A stretch of 23,406 nt of DNA from UBA8653 sp963978155 (lineage in GTDB: Bacteria > Planctomycetota > Phycisphaerae > Phycisphaerales > SM1A02): assembly GCA_963978155.1 (NCBI GenBank), contig CAXBRK010000025.1:1-23406 (forward strand), written 5' to 3'. The first letter of the stretch is position 1. Every line of letters begins with the position of its first letter. The notes below the pieces were generated by a model. It did not search any database and was not told the origin of the DNA. It saw only the letters and a program-made list of their open reading frames with translations. Positions 15,181-22,223 of the stretch are shown piece by piece. Position numbers and translations under genes: made by a program.

Positions 15181-16974
15181 ATGATTGCTGCTTCCCTGTG
15201 TGCCGCCCTTCTCGCCCAATACGACCATCTGGCTTGGTCGGACGAGTTCAACGGTTCGGCCCTTGATCTGACGAAGTGGACGCCCCAGTACGGAGATGGC
15301 TCTCAGTACGGCATCCCGGGGTGGGGCAACAACGAGTGGCAGTCTTACACGGACAACCCCGCGAATTTGTTTGTGGAAGACGGACGACTTCACATTGTGG
15401 CCCGTCAGCAAAACAACCAGTACACCTCGGCCCGAATTCGGACCCTCGGCAACGCCGAGTTCACCTACGGCAGGATGGAAGCTCGCATCAAGCTTCCCAC
15501 AGCAGGGCAGGGATTGTGGCCAGCATTTTGGATGCTTCCCACCAACAGCCCTTACGGCGGTTGGGCGGCCGGAGGTGAGATCGACATTGTGGAGTGGATC
15601 AATGGCATGGACGTGGTGCACGGCACGCTGCACCATGGTTCCGCTTGGCCCAACAACCAACAAACGACTGGTTCCTTCAATCCCGCCGGTGGCTCGATCA
15701 CCGGTTTCCACAACTACGCCATCGAGTGGGATCCGGATCAGATCCGTTGGTACTTCGACGGGGTGCTGTATTCCCAAAAGAACCTCAACCAGTGGTTCAG
15801 TGACAGCGCGCCCGGTGATGCTGAAGCACCGTTTGACTGGAACTTCCATTTCATTCTGAACCTCGCGGTGGGCGGCAATTGGCCTGGTTACCCCAATGGA
15901 GCCACGCCTTTCCCCGCGACGCTCGAAGTGGATTGGATTCGAGTCTGGAAGCGGGAAGCGCCAGGAACATTCGCCAACAACGCGATTCCCGGCACGATTG
16001 AAGCCGAGCATTTCGATCGCGGCGGACAAAGTGTGGGCTTCTGGGATGCAGATCACACAAACAATGGTGGTTCTCTGCGGACCGACCAAGGCGTCGACAT
16101 CGGAAGCGTGGATGGTGGCGGCCACTACGTGGGTTGGATCGAACCCATGGAATGGCTGCAATTCACCACCGATGTGGAATGTGGAGGCATTCACACCGTC
16201 AGGGCCCGCGTGGCTTCGCAGTCCACAGGTGGAACATTCCATTTGGAGTCGAATGGTGTCAACCTGACCGGGCCCATTGCCGTGCCGTCGACCGGCGGAT
16301 GGCAAAATTGGGTGGAAGTCGAAGCACAACTGACGTTGGCGACCGGAACGCAGATCCCGATTCGGTTGGTGAACGACAGTGGGAGCGATGACGGCTACAA
16401 CATCGATTCCCTCGTGTTCGAGCGCATTGATGCCAACCCAAGTTGCGGCGAGGTTTTGGGGCCGTGCTGCCTGTCCGATTCATGCCAATTGCTCAGTACT
16501 TCGGCCTGTGCTTCGGCTGGTGGCTTGTTCGCCCCAGGCCTTGATGGCTGCTCAGCGCCTTCTGCTTGCGTCGGAGCCGGTGCTTGCTGCTTCCCCGATG
16601 CCACGTGCACCAGCGCCACGCTTGAGAATTGTTCCTTCGGTGGCGGAGTGTTCCAAGGCTCCTCGGTGGAGTGTGCCAGCGCGGCTTGTCCGCTGTTGAC
16701 CGGTGCGTGTTGCATTGGATCCTCCTGTGCCATCCTCGAAGCTTCTCTGTGCGAGCAGACCGGGGGCGTGTTTGGCGGCGAAGCAACATCCTGTGGCGAT
16801 GTGTCTTGTGCTCCACCATGTCCCGGGGACTTCAACAACGATTCGACCATCGGGTTCGACGACTTGTTGTTTGTGCTCAGCGATTGGGATGGCACCCAAG
16901 CCGATTTGGATGGGTCCGGTACCACTGATTTCGCGGATGTGTTGATCTTGCTGGCTGGTTTCGGCCCCTGCTGA
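15181..16974 (+). CDS. Secreted GH16 beta-glucanase with CBM6, three Cys-rich repeats and dockerin-like tail
   Basis: This 597-residue enzyme is probably an endo-beta-1,3-glucanase. Residues 1-12 are a short signal peptide ending at LAQ. The GH16 domain (about 14-257) carries EIDIVE at 133-138: nucleophile Glu133, Asp135 and acid/base Glu138; NEWQSYT (51-57) and GLWPAFWMLP (111-120) are typical laminarinase segments. A CBM6-like module follows (about 269-416, IEAEHFD at 273-279, YNIDSLVFE at 406-414). Residues 426-543 hold three Cys-rich repeats of about 40 residues. The end (546-597) has two Asp-rich dockerin-like loops, DFNNDSTIGFDD and DLDGSGTTDFAD. The start at 15181 is chosen because the signal peptide begins there. 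It duplicates the activity of the other GH16 enzyme but with a different set of modules, and is probably co-used with the importer cluster. Confidence 0.92.
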   Translation: MIAASLCAALLAQYDHLAWSDEFNGSALDLTKWTPQYGDGSQYGIPGWGNNEWQSYTDNPANLFVEDGRLHIVARQQNNQYTSARIRTLGNAEFTYGRMEARIKLPTAGQGLWPAFWMLPTNSPYGGWAAGGEIDIVEWINGMDVVHGTLHHGSAWPNNQQTTGSFNPAGGSITGFHNYAIEWDPDQIRWYFDGVLYSQKNLNQWFSDSAPGDAEAPFDWNFHFILNLAVGGNWPGYPNGATPFPATLEVDWIRVWKREAPGTFANNAIPGTIEAEHFDRGGQSVGFWDADHTNNGGSLRTDQGVDIGSVDGGGHYVGWIEPMEWLQFTTDVECGGIHTVRARVASQSTGGTFHLESNGVNLTGPIAVPSTGGWQNWVEVEAQLTLATGTQIPIRLVNDSGSDDGYNIDSLVFERIDANPSCGEVLGPCCLSDSCQLLSTSACASAGGLFAPGLDGCSAPSACVGAGACCFPDATCTSATLENCSFGGGVFQGSSVECASAACPLLTGACCIGSSCAILEASLCEQTGGVFGGEATSCGDVSCAPPCPGDFNNDSTIGFDDLLFVLSDWDGTQADLDGSGTTDFADVLILLAGFGPC

Positions 16975-17036
16975 GCTCACGACTCGGCTCGGAATGCATG
17001 GCGTTGGTGGGTGGTTCTGTTGGTACATTCCTCTTT

Positions 17037-17043
17037 CAGGAGG
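17037..17043 (+). promoter_or_regulatory. Strong ribosome-binding site (CAGGAGG)
   Basis: An AGGAGG core nine bases before the ATG at 17053 decides the start of the His-rich lipoprotein. It is the clearest Shine-Dalgarno in a window where most genes have weak ones, suggesting high translation of this small lipoprotein. Confidence 0.75.
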
Positions 17044-17052
17044 AATTCACCA

Positions 17053-17625
17053 ATGTTGAAACAGTTTCTGGCGTTTGGCGTCTTGACCGCGGTTTCGGGC
17101 TGCACGATCAATATCACAACTGAGGGGCCGCACGAAGGCTTCGACCACGAGTGGCACGAAGAAAAAGAAGAGTGGCACCACGAGCACGATGACCACCACG
17201 GTCACGACCATCATGATGATGGCGAGTGGTCTGGGTTCATCGTCGAACACTGCTGGCACTCCGAAGCGGTTCGCGAAATGGCTGCGGGATATTGTGAGGG
17301 TGAGTACGAGGCGTTCCACGATTTGGTGGACCCGGACGCGAAGATCATGGTCAACGATGTTGACCTCTCCAAGGATGAGTGGATTGAATCCTTTGACGAA
17401 GGCAAAGCTCCGTTCGATGACATCCGTCACGAGGACATGGTCGTCACCACCATGATGTACAACAACGATCGCATGTTCACCAACATGTGGTACACCTGGA
17501 AAGGTGTCGTTCGAGAGACCGGCGAAGAGTTGAGCATCCGCGGATACGCCTGGTTCGAATGGGATGGCGAACGCGTGATTGGCTTCTACAACGCATTTGA
17601 TCCCACCGAATACGACGGGGTGTGA
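17053..17625 (+). CDS. His-rich lipoprotein with NTF2/SnoaL-like domain
   Basis: The 190-residue product has a lipoprotein signal: MLKQFLAF, a hydrophobic stretch, then LTAVSGC with Cys17 as the lipid-anchored residue. Residues 27-54 contain 11 histidines mixed with Asp and Glu, a composition expected to bind divalent metals such as Zn, Ni, Cu or Co. Residues about 65-185 look like an NTF2/SnoaL-like fold, with the early helix around AVREMAAGYCEGEYEAF and strands rich in aromatic residues (MWYTW, YAWFEWDG). The function is unknown: metal sequestration, metal delivery to a secreted partner, and a stress role are all possible. It follows the GH16 gene after 78 bp and is followed by a strong terminator, so it is probably a single-gene unit. 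Confidence 0.82.
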   Translation: MLKQFLAFGVLTAVSGCTINITTEGPHEGFDHEWHEEKEEWHHEHDDHHGHDHHDDGEWSGFIVEHCWHSEAVREMAAGYCEGEYEAFHDLVDPDAKIMVNDVDLSKDEWIESFDEGKAPFDDIRHEDMVVTTMMYNNDRMFTNMWYTWKGVVRETGEELSIRGYAWFEWDGERVIGFYNAFDPTEYDGV

Positions 17626-17674
17626 TCTGACGACGGTTGATTGAATCCAACCCAACAATTTTTGTTCTTTTTTG

Positions 17675-17698
17675 GCGGGCTCTCTTCGGAGAGCCCGC
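17675..17698 (+). terminator. Intrinsic terminator with TTCG tetraloop
   Basis: A perfect 10-bp stem GCGGGCTCTC / GAGAGCCCGC closes on a stable TTCG loop (17685-17688) and is followed by TTCTTT. It lies 50 bp after the His-rich lipoprotein stop and separates it from the next small lipoprotein. A T-rich run just before it would serve as the U-tract for transcription on the other strand. Confidence 0.85.
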
Positions 17699-17736
17699 TT
17701 CTTTGGATGTGCCGAAATCTGAACAAGGATTTTCTC

Positions 17737-17982
17737 ATGTCCAAACTCTTCCTGAAATTGACCCTCCGCTTGTCGGCTTTGTGTGCCGCATTGGTGCTTC
17801 CAGGTTGCCTGGTTGTGATTGGTCCACCCGCAGAACGCGTCTCTCGTGCTCTTGAAGCGTCGTCAGCCGAAGAACACTCCGAAGCCGAAGACGAAGCGTC
17901 TGAAGAAGCAGGCCAGGATCCTGAAGAAGCTGGTCAGGCGGCTGAAGAAGGCGTCGAAGATGACGCGGTCACCGAGAACTAA
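17737..17982 (+). CDS. Small acidic lipoprotein
   Basis: This 81-residue protein starts at 17737 after an AAGGA motif. The leader MSKLFLKLTLRL is followed by a hydrophobic stretch and the lipobox LVLPGC, with Cys24 as anchor. The mature part is about 58 residues, mostly Glu, Ala and Asp, with repeated EEAGQ-like units (about 55-70) and no aromatic core, so it is probably disordered. I do not recognise a family. It is a lipid-anchored acidic tether or spacer at most; it follows the His-rich lipoprotein but is separated from it by a terminator. The frame is also open upstream from 17641, but that part crosses the terminator and is rejected. Confidence 0.7.
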   Translation: MSKLFLKLTLRLSALCAALVLPGCLVVIGPPAERVSRALEASSAEEHSEAEDEASEEAGQDPEEAGQAAEEGVEDDAVTEN

Positions 17983-17996
17983 CCCCGCTTGCTGAG

Positions 17997-19889
17997 CTAA
18001 TTGGGGCATCCGCCCCAATTGGCCAGCAAGTTGAGGACGTCGGCAAATTCAACCGCGCCGTCTTGGTTGACATCTTCAAAGCAGTTGGGACAAGCGCCCC
18101 ACTTGGCCAAGACCGCCAAGACGTCGGTGAATCCCACCACGCCATCGCAATCCACATCGCCCACAGACCGACACGGACACGGTGGTTCAACCGTCACGCC
18201 AAAGGATTCCCATTCCAGCGCGACGTCACGGTCGCAGCGCATGGCTTCTTGGCCGTTGTTTGAACTGGCGTACTGACCGTGATCAGCACGCAGCGCGATG
18301 CGTCCGTCTGGGAGTTCTACCCAGGAGAACCGTTCCCAAGCATCCACTTCTGTGCGGTCACACGTCATGGCTTCCACGCCGTTGTTGGAGCTGACGTACC
18401 GCCCGTTGTTGCCGCGAAGGGCAACACGACCGTCTCCCGATTCTTCAATCACAAAGAGGTTGTCCGGACCGACCTGAGCGCTGTTGCAAGTCATGTCTCC
18501 AATGCCACCATTGGTGTTCACATACTCCCCATGAAATCCCTGCAATGAAATGATGGAGCCAATGGGTGGGGCACAGTTGTCTGCATCGCTGGTGCACCCA
18601 GAACTTCCGGGTGCGGGAAGGTCAGCGCCAATCGCCACTCGGGTGTCGGGGTTCGGAATGATCTGGTTGTGGTGGATGAAAGCCAGCACGGTGTTCATGG
18701 CGGAAGCGCCATCAGTGGGGTAGTTCCCACCAATCCGATTGAGGGCCGCGTTCTGAAAGACATCGTGACGCTTCCAGGTCCAGTGGCACCAGCCCACGCC
18801 GGCCGCTTCCATGGCGTCAATGTTCGCGGCCATCCATTCGTTGTTGTTTTCACCGGTTTCACTCACCCAGATGGGCACTTGGTGGGTTTGCCGGAACTGC
18901 ACCAAATCCACCATGCGGTTGATGACATTCGGATTGCCATTGGGCGTGGCGTCGTCTTCGGGTTCAATCCAGTATCGGTGGGCGTGGTACACCAATCCCC
19001 AGTTGGGGGAGAAGTCTTGGGGCAGCATGTTGTCGTAGACGTTGCTGTAGCCATTGCCATGCAGCCCGATCAAGTGTTGGTCGCCTTTGTCGCGCACCAT
19101 GGTGATGAGCCGCTGGGTGAGGTCGCGAATGGCCGGTCCGCCCCCGGGCACACTGTTGGGCTCGTTGATGAATTCGTACATCGCGATCCGCGACTCATCG
19201 CGGTAGCGGTCGGAGATGGCGTCCCAAATCTCTACCAAGACATCTTGGAAGACGGGAAAGTCCCAGAGGTTGTTGGGATAGAAGCCGTCGGTGATGGCCA
19301 GCGTGACGCCCTGGCTGCCGGGCGCGGCATGCATGTCCAAGCTGATCCACAAGCCGAACTCCGCGCACCACTCGATCAAGTCGTCGATGTGTTGGAAACC
19401 ATCGAGGTCGGTGGTGGCGGCGATGCTTCCTTCAGCCACCCACCCTGCCAGCGCGTCTTTGTACGCATCATGGGCTGACCCACCGCCCAAGATCACCGCA
19501 TTGCGCACGGCCCGTTGCTCGGCGGTCAGAAAGAGTTCGTAGTGCATGGGCAGGCGCACACAGTTGAAGCCCATGTTGGCGATGTCTTCGATGTCGCCCC
19601 GGGTGATGAAGCGCGATCTCCAGTTGGCGTAGAACGCTTCAACTTGAGCCAGGCTCTGCCCTTCTTGGAGGTACTGCTGCTTCATTTGCCACTGGGTGGC
19701 GGGGCAGCCTTCGCACCCTTGGGGATGCATCATGTACCCCTCTTGCAGAAGCCAGTAGCCGAGGCCTACCCCGCGAAGAACCACTGGGTCCCCTGTGCTG
19801 GACTGCACGATGTCTGGCCCGTCGGCGGCCAGCCAACAGTCGGGGCATTGGGCGACGGCGGCGAGGGCCAGACTGGAAAAGGCAGCCAT
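17997..19889 (-). CDS. Secreted GH5 glycanase with fascin-like beta-trefoil and dockerin-like tail
   Basis: The 630-residue enzyme hydrolyses a beta-glycan by the retaining GH5 mechanism. Residues 1-14 (MAAFSSLALAAVAQ) are a short signal peptide. The GH5 domain spans about 25-410: RGVGLGYWL at 39-47, FNCVRLP at 108-114, acid/base Glu243 in FINEPN, and nucleophile Glu344 in WVSETGE. Residues 446-568 are three repeats of about 42 residues (pattern LRxxxGxYxSSNNGxxAMxCDR then WExF), a fascin-like trefoil likely to bind glycan. Residues 571-630 carry two dockerin-like Asp loops. The start at 19889 is chosen over an in-frame ATG at 19986 because GGAG precedes it and the signal follows. The substrate may be beta-1,3-glucan, but the subfamily cannot be assigned. 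Confidence 0.9.
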   Translation of the reverse strand: MAAFSSLALAAVAQCPDCWLAADGPDIVQSSTGDPVVLRGVGLGYWLLQEGYMMHPQGCEGCPATQWQMKQQYLQEGQSLAQVEAFYANWRSRFITRGDIEDIANMGFNCVRLPMHYELFLTAEQRAVRNAVILGGGSAHDAYKDALAGWVAEGSIAATTDLDGFQHIDDLIEWCAEFGLWISLDMHAAPGSQGVTLAITDGFYPNNLWDFPVFQDVLVEIWDAISDRYRDESRIAMYEFINEPNSVPGGGPAIRDLTQRLITMVRDKGDQHLIGLHGNGYSNVYDNMLPQDFSPNWGLVYHAHRYWIEPEDDATPNGNPNVINRMVDLVQFRQTHQVPIWVSETGENNNEWMAANIDAMEAAGVGWCHWTWKRHDVFQNAALNRIGGNYPTDGASAMNTVLAFIHHNQIIPNPDTRVAIGADLPAPGSSGCTSDADNCAPPIGSIISLQGFHGEYVNTNGGIGDMTCNSAQVGPDNLFVIEESGDGRVALRGNNGRYVSSNNGVEAMTCDRTEVDAWERFSWVELPDGRIALRADHGQYASSNNGQEAMRCDRDVALEWESFGVTVEPPCPCRSVGDVDCDGVVGFTDVLAVLAKWGACPNCFEDVNQDGAVEFADVLNLLANWGGCPN

Positions 19890-19971
19890 GGCTCCAATAT
19901 GGGGGATTTTGAAGTGCGGGTCGAGTCCTCTTCGCAGATTCGTCCACACCGCGGGCTCTTTCGTGCAGAGA

Positions 19972-20000
19972 TTGAGAATGATTCGCATTTGCGATACCAT
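19972..20000 (+). promoter_or_regulatory. Candidate promoter overlapped by Fur-box-like palindrome
   Basis: TTGAGA (19972-19977) and TACCAT (19995-20000) are a sigma-70-like -35/-10 pair with a 17-bp spacer. TGAGAAT-G-ATTCGCA at 19973-19987 is a 7-1-7 inverted repeat with one mismatch and closely matches the Fur-type pattern TGAGAATNATTCTCA. The extended 19-bp window agrees with the classic Fur box at 13 of 19 positions. The ATG of the DUF6607 gene is 26 bp after the -10. Confidence 0.5.
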
Positions 20001-20026
20001 TCCCCGCTTCCACCGGAGAATCCCCC

Positions 20027-20914
20027 ATGCTTTTCGACGTTCTTACTGCTGCCCTGCTGACCAATGCCGCTTCCAACTTTGACCAAGACCGGAAAGCCAT
20101 TCTGGGCATGTGCGGCGCGTTTGAAGTGACGTTCCAGTTTGAAGAAATGACGCCAGTTCAAGCGGATTACAAACTGAAGCGTCCATACGAAGAGACCGCC
20201 ATCGAGTGGGTTCAGTTGGTTGAGGACCGAGGTGACTTCATCAGTTTGCAGCACATCTTGGTGGCCGATGAAGACACCGGTTATGTCGTGAAGCACTGGC
20301 GGCAGGATTGGCAGTTTGAGGATGACCGCATGATGGAATTCTGCGGCAACAACACCTGGCGGGAAGCCAAGTCAAGCCCACGGCAAGCTGCAGGCCGCTG
20401 GACCCAAGCGGTGTACCAAACCACCGATTCGCCTCGCTATGAAGCTTTTGGCACGTGGCAGCACATCGGTGAGCATTCCGAATGGATCAGCGATCGCACT
20501 TGGCGTCCGCTGCCACGCCGCGAATACACCAAGCGTTCGGACTACCACGTGTTGGAATCCATCAACACCCACACCGTGACGCCAGAAGGTTGGGTGCACG
20601 AGCAGTCGAGCCGCAAGGTCATTTTGGATGACGCCGGCCAGCCCAAAGAGATCATCGTGCACGAGCGTGGCTTGAACAGTTACGTCCGGGTTGAGGAAGA
20701 GCGTCTTTCTGCCGCAATCGAATATTGGCAAGAGCATGAAAGCGCTTGGGCCGAAATTCGCGCCGCTTGGGAACCCATTCTCAACCAAACCGAAGTCACC
20801 ATCGTGACCGAAGCGGGGGGGCAGAAGCTTCCTCGCGTGATCACCGCAGCGCTCAAAGACCAGTCCCAGCGGGCTTCTCTGGGCGAGGCTTTGGTCGCCT
20901 TCGTCGAGCAGTAA
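20027..20914 (+). CDS. DUF6607 family protein, exported, function unknown
   Basis: This 295-residue protein has a short hydrophobic N-terminus (MLFDVLTAALLTNAAS) consistent with export. The conserved pattern of DUF6607 is clear: MCGAFEVTFQFEE (28-40), QHILV (75-79), KHWRQDW (89-95), RWTQAVYQTTDSPRYE (124-139), PLPRREYTKRSDY (161-173) and GWVHEQ (188-193). The family has no established biochemical role that I can state. The start at 20027 follows CGGAGA. The gene is divergent from the GH5 gene across 137 bp, and the Fur-like site in that gap suggests regulation by iron or a related signal (inference). The next gene in the same direction lies 183 bp downstream. Confidence 0.82.
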   Translation: MLFDVLTAALLTNAASNFDQDRKAILGMCGAFEVTFQFEEMTPVQADYKLKRPYEETAIEWVQLVEDRGDFISLQHILVADEDTGYVVKHWRQDWQFEDDRMMEFCGNNTWREAKSSPRQAAGRWTQAVYQTTDSPRYEAFGTWQHIGEHSEWISDRTWRPLPRREYTKRSDYHVLESINTHTVTPEGWVHEQSSRKVILDDAGQPKEIIVHERGLNSYVRVEEERLSAAIEYWQEHESAWAEIRAAWEPILNQTEVTIVTEAGGQKLPRVITAALKDQSQRASLGEALVAFVEQ

Positions 20915-20945
20915 ATCTCCTTTCCACAGTTCTGGAACGCTTTCT

Positions 20946-20965
20946 CCCTTGCTGAACAGCCAGGG
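20946..20965 (+). terminator. Weak hairpin after DUF6607 gene
   Basis: CCCT-T-GCT / AGC-C-AGGG around a GAAC loop forms a short stem with one mismatch, 31 bp after the DUF6607 stop. There is no solid U-tract (ACCACTGTTTCG follows), so this is only a possible terminator. Confidence 0.35.
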
Positions 20966-21058
20966 ACCACTGTTTCGTATCGCCGCAAGGGGCAGCGATG
21001 GGTCTCTCAGGGGCCTCCTCGGCCTTTGAGGGGATGATTTTCAGGTTTTTGCTGAAAT

Positions 21059-21073
21059 TGAAACTCAGTCTCA
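21059..21073 (+). promoter_or_regulatory. Second palindrome related to the Fur-like site
   Basis: TGAAACT-C-AGTCTCA is a 7-1-7 inverted repeat with one mismatch, 24 bp before the ATG at 21098; adding the flanking T and A gives TTGAAAC-TCA-GTCTCAA. Its half-site resembles TGAGAAT of the site at 19973. It may be an operator for the downstream gene. Confidence 0.35.
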
Positions 21074-21097
21074 ACTGGCGCGATAGAGTGCCTTGCC

Positions 21098-22081
21098 ATG
21101 ATTTCGTCCCTCCTTGCGTTGGTGCTGACCCAAACCGTTGATTTCTCAACCCCCGTTTCGGCCGACCGGTGGATGTATCCCTTCAATGCCACGCCGGGGG
21201 ACCGAATTACTGGATCCTTGTTCGGGATCTACGGCAGCACTGATTTTGACGAGCGTGATGGTCAGATCTATTTGGCGTTTGATCTCAATGCGGTTGGCCT
21301 TCCAACCGGCACTCCGGTCAGTCAAATCCAGTGCAACGCCTTGACCTTGACCATCGATGTGGTGGGCATCCATTCGATTCCGTACGACCCCACAGTCGAC
21401 AGTGCTGAGAGTTTGGTGGATCCGTCTCTGGACCTGGATCCGGGACGACCTGTCACCCTGTGGGCCGCGGGGGGGCGGGCCGGGTTCACTGGTTGTGACT
21501 TCCCGGAGGATGGTCCATTCTCGGTGGGTCCTCCCGCCAGTAATTCCAGGAGTGTGTTCTGCCAAGGCCTCGACCTCAACACGCTTGGGTTGGTTGACGT
21601 TTCCAATTCCGTCCGCGATGGCATCTCGTCGGAGCCTTTGGCGGTAGGACAGATTGATGGGTTGGATCCAGGGCAGCCCATTCTTCCGTACGACCGCATG
21701 ACGTTCAGCGTGGATACAGAAAGTCTTGCGGCCCGAGAGCTCTTGTTCGGCGATGGTGCCTTCTGCGGCACGGTGGCCTTGGTGCTTGCGTCTTGGCAGG
21801 AACCGACCGACATGTCGTCCGGCTTTCATTCTTTTTTCATGAGAGAGCACCCGGACGTGTCCTTCGGCTTCGCCCAGGCCGCCACGCTCTCCGGACAGAT
21901 CGAGATCACCGAGCCCTGCCCCGATGACCTCGACGGGGATGGGACGGTTGGCTTTGCCGACCTTCTGGTTGTGCTGGGTGATTGGGGCTGCACCGCGTGT
22001 GCGCTCAGCGATGTCGATGACGACGGAACCGTTGGGTTCTCCGATGTCCTTTCGGTCATTGCAAGTTGGGGTGATTGCTGA
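21098..22081 (+). CDS. Secreted protein of unknown function with dockerin-like tail
   Basis: I do not recognise the main domain of this 327-residue protein. Residues 1-14 look like a signal peptide (MISSLLALVLTQTV). The mature N-terminus contains DRWMYPFNATPGDR (23-36), a pattern I associate with planctomycete secreted proteins, followed by beta-rich sequence with many Asp, Gly and Pro and five Cys before the tail. Residues 273-327 form two dockerin-like repeats, DLDGDGTVGFADLLVVLGDWG and DVDDDGTVGFSDVLSVIASWG. The tail is nearly the same type as on the GH16 and GH5 enzymes, suggesting a shared sorting or attachment route. No catalytic motif is visible. It might be a surface or extracellular structural or binding protein; the upstream palindrome suggests regulated expression. 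Confidence 0.78.
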   Translation: MISSLLALVLTQTVDFSTPVSADRWMYPFNATPGDRITGSLFGIYGSTDFDERDGQIYLAFDLNAVGLPTGTPVSQIQCNALTLTIDVVGIHSIPYDPTVDSAESLVDPSLDLDPGRPVTLWAAGGRAGFTGCDFPEDGPFSVGPPASNSRSVFCQGLDLNTLGLVDVSNSVRDGISSEPLAVGQIDGLDPGQPILPYDRMTFSVDTESLAARELLFGDGAFCGTVALVLASWQEPTDMSSGFHSFFMREHPDVSFGFAQAATLSGQIEITEPCPDDLDGDGTVGFADLLVVLGDWGCTACALSDVDDDGTVGFSDVLSVIASWGDC

Positions 22082-22091
22082 TGGTGCGGGC

Positions 22092-22157
22092 AGTTGCTGG
22101 TGTTCTCTGCCGGCAACTCCCGTGCCGCCTTGCGGGATCGAACGGTTCGATGCCCGC
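22092..22157 (+). promoter_or_regulatory. Two consecutive hairpins in the intergenic leader
   Basis: Hairpin 1 pairs AGTTGCTGG (22092-22100) with CCGGCAACT (22110-22118) with one G-T wobble. Hairpin 2 pairs GCGGGATCGA (22132-22141) with TCGAT-G-CCCGC (22147-22157) with one bulged G. Neither is followed by a U-tract. They could end the upstream transcript or structure the leader of the downstream PEP-CTERM gene. Confidence 0.4.
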
Positions 22158-22223
22158 CAACAGAAGAGAGAGCGTTTGTCACACTCCGGGGTCACGTCCC
22201 CGATATTTCGAAGGAACGCTCCT

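Noticed and set aside
15013..16329. A 438-codon open frame on the minus strand
   Set aside because: It lies antisense to the GH16-CBM6 gene, whose catalytic motifs are clear, and its translation has no signal peptide or recognisable domain.
18669..19478. A 269-codon plus-strand frame inside the GH5 gene
   Set aside because: It is the shadow of the GH5 coding sequence and shows no motif of its own.
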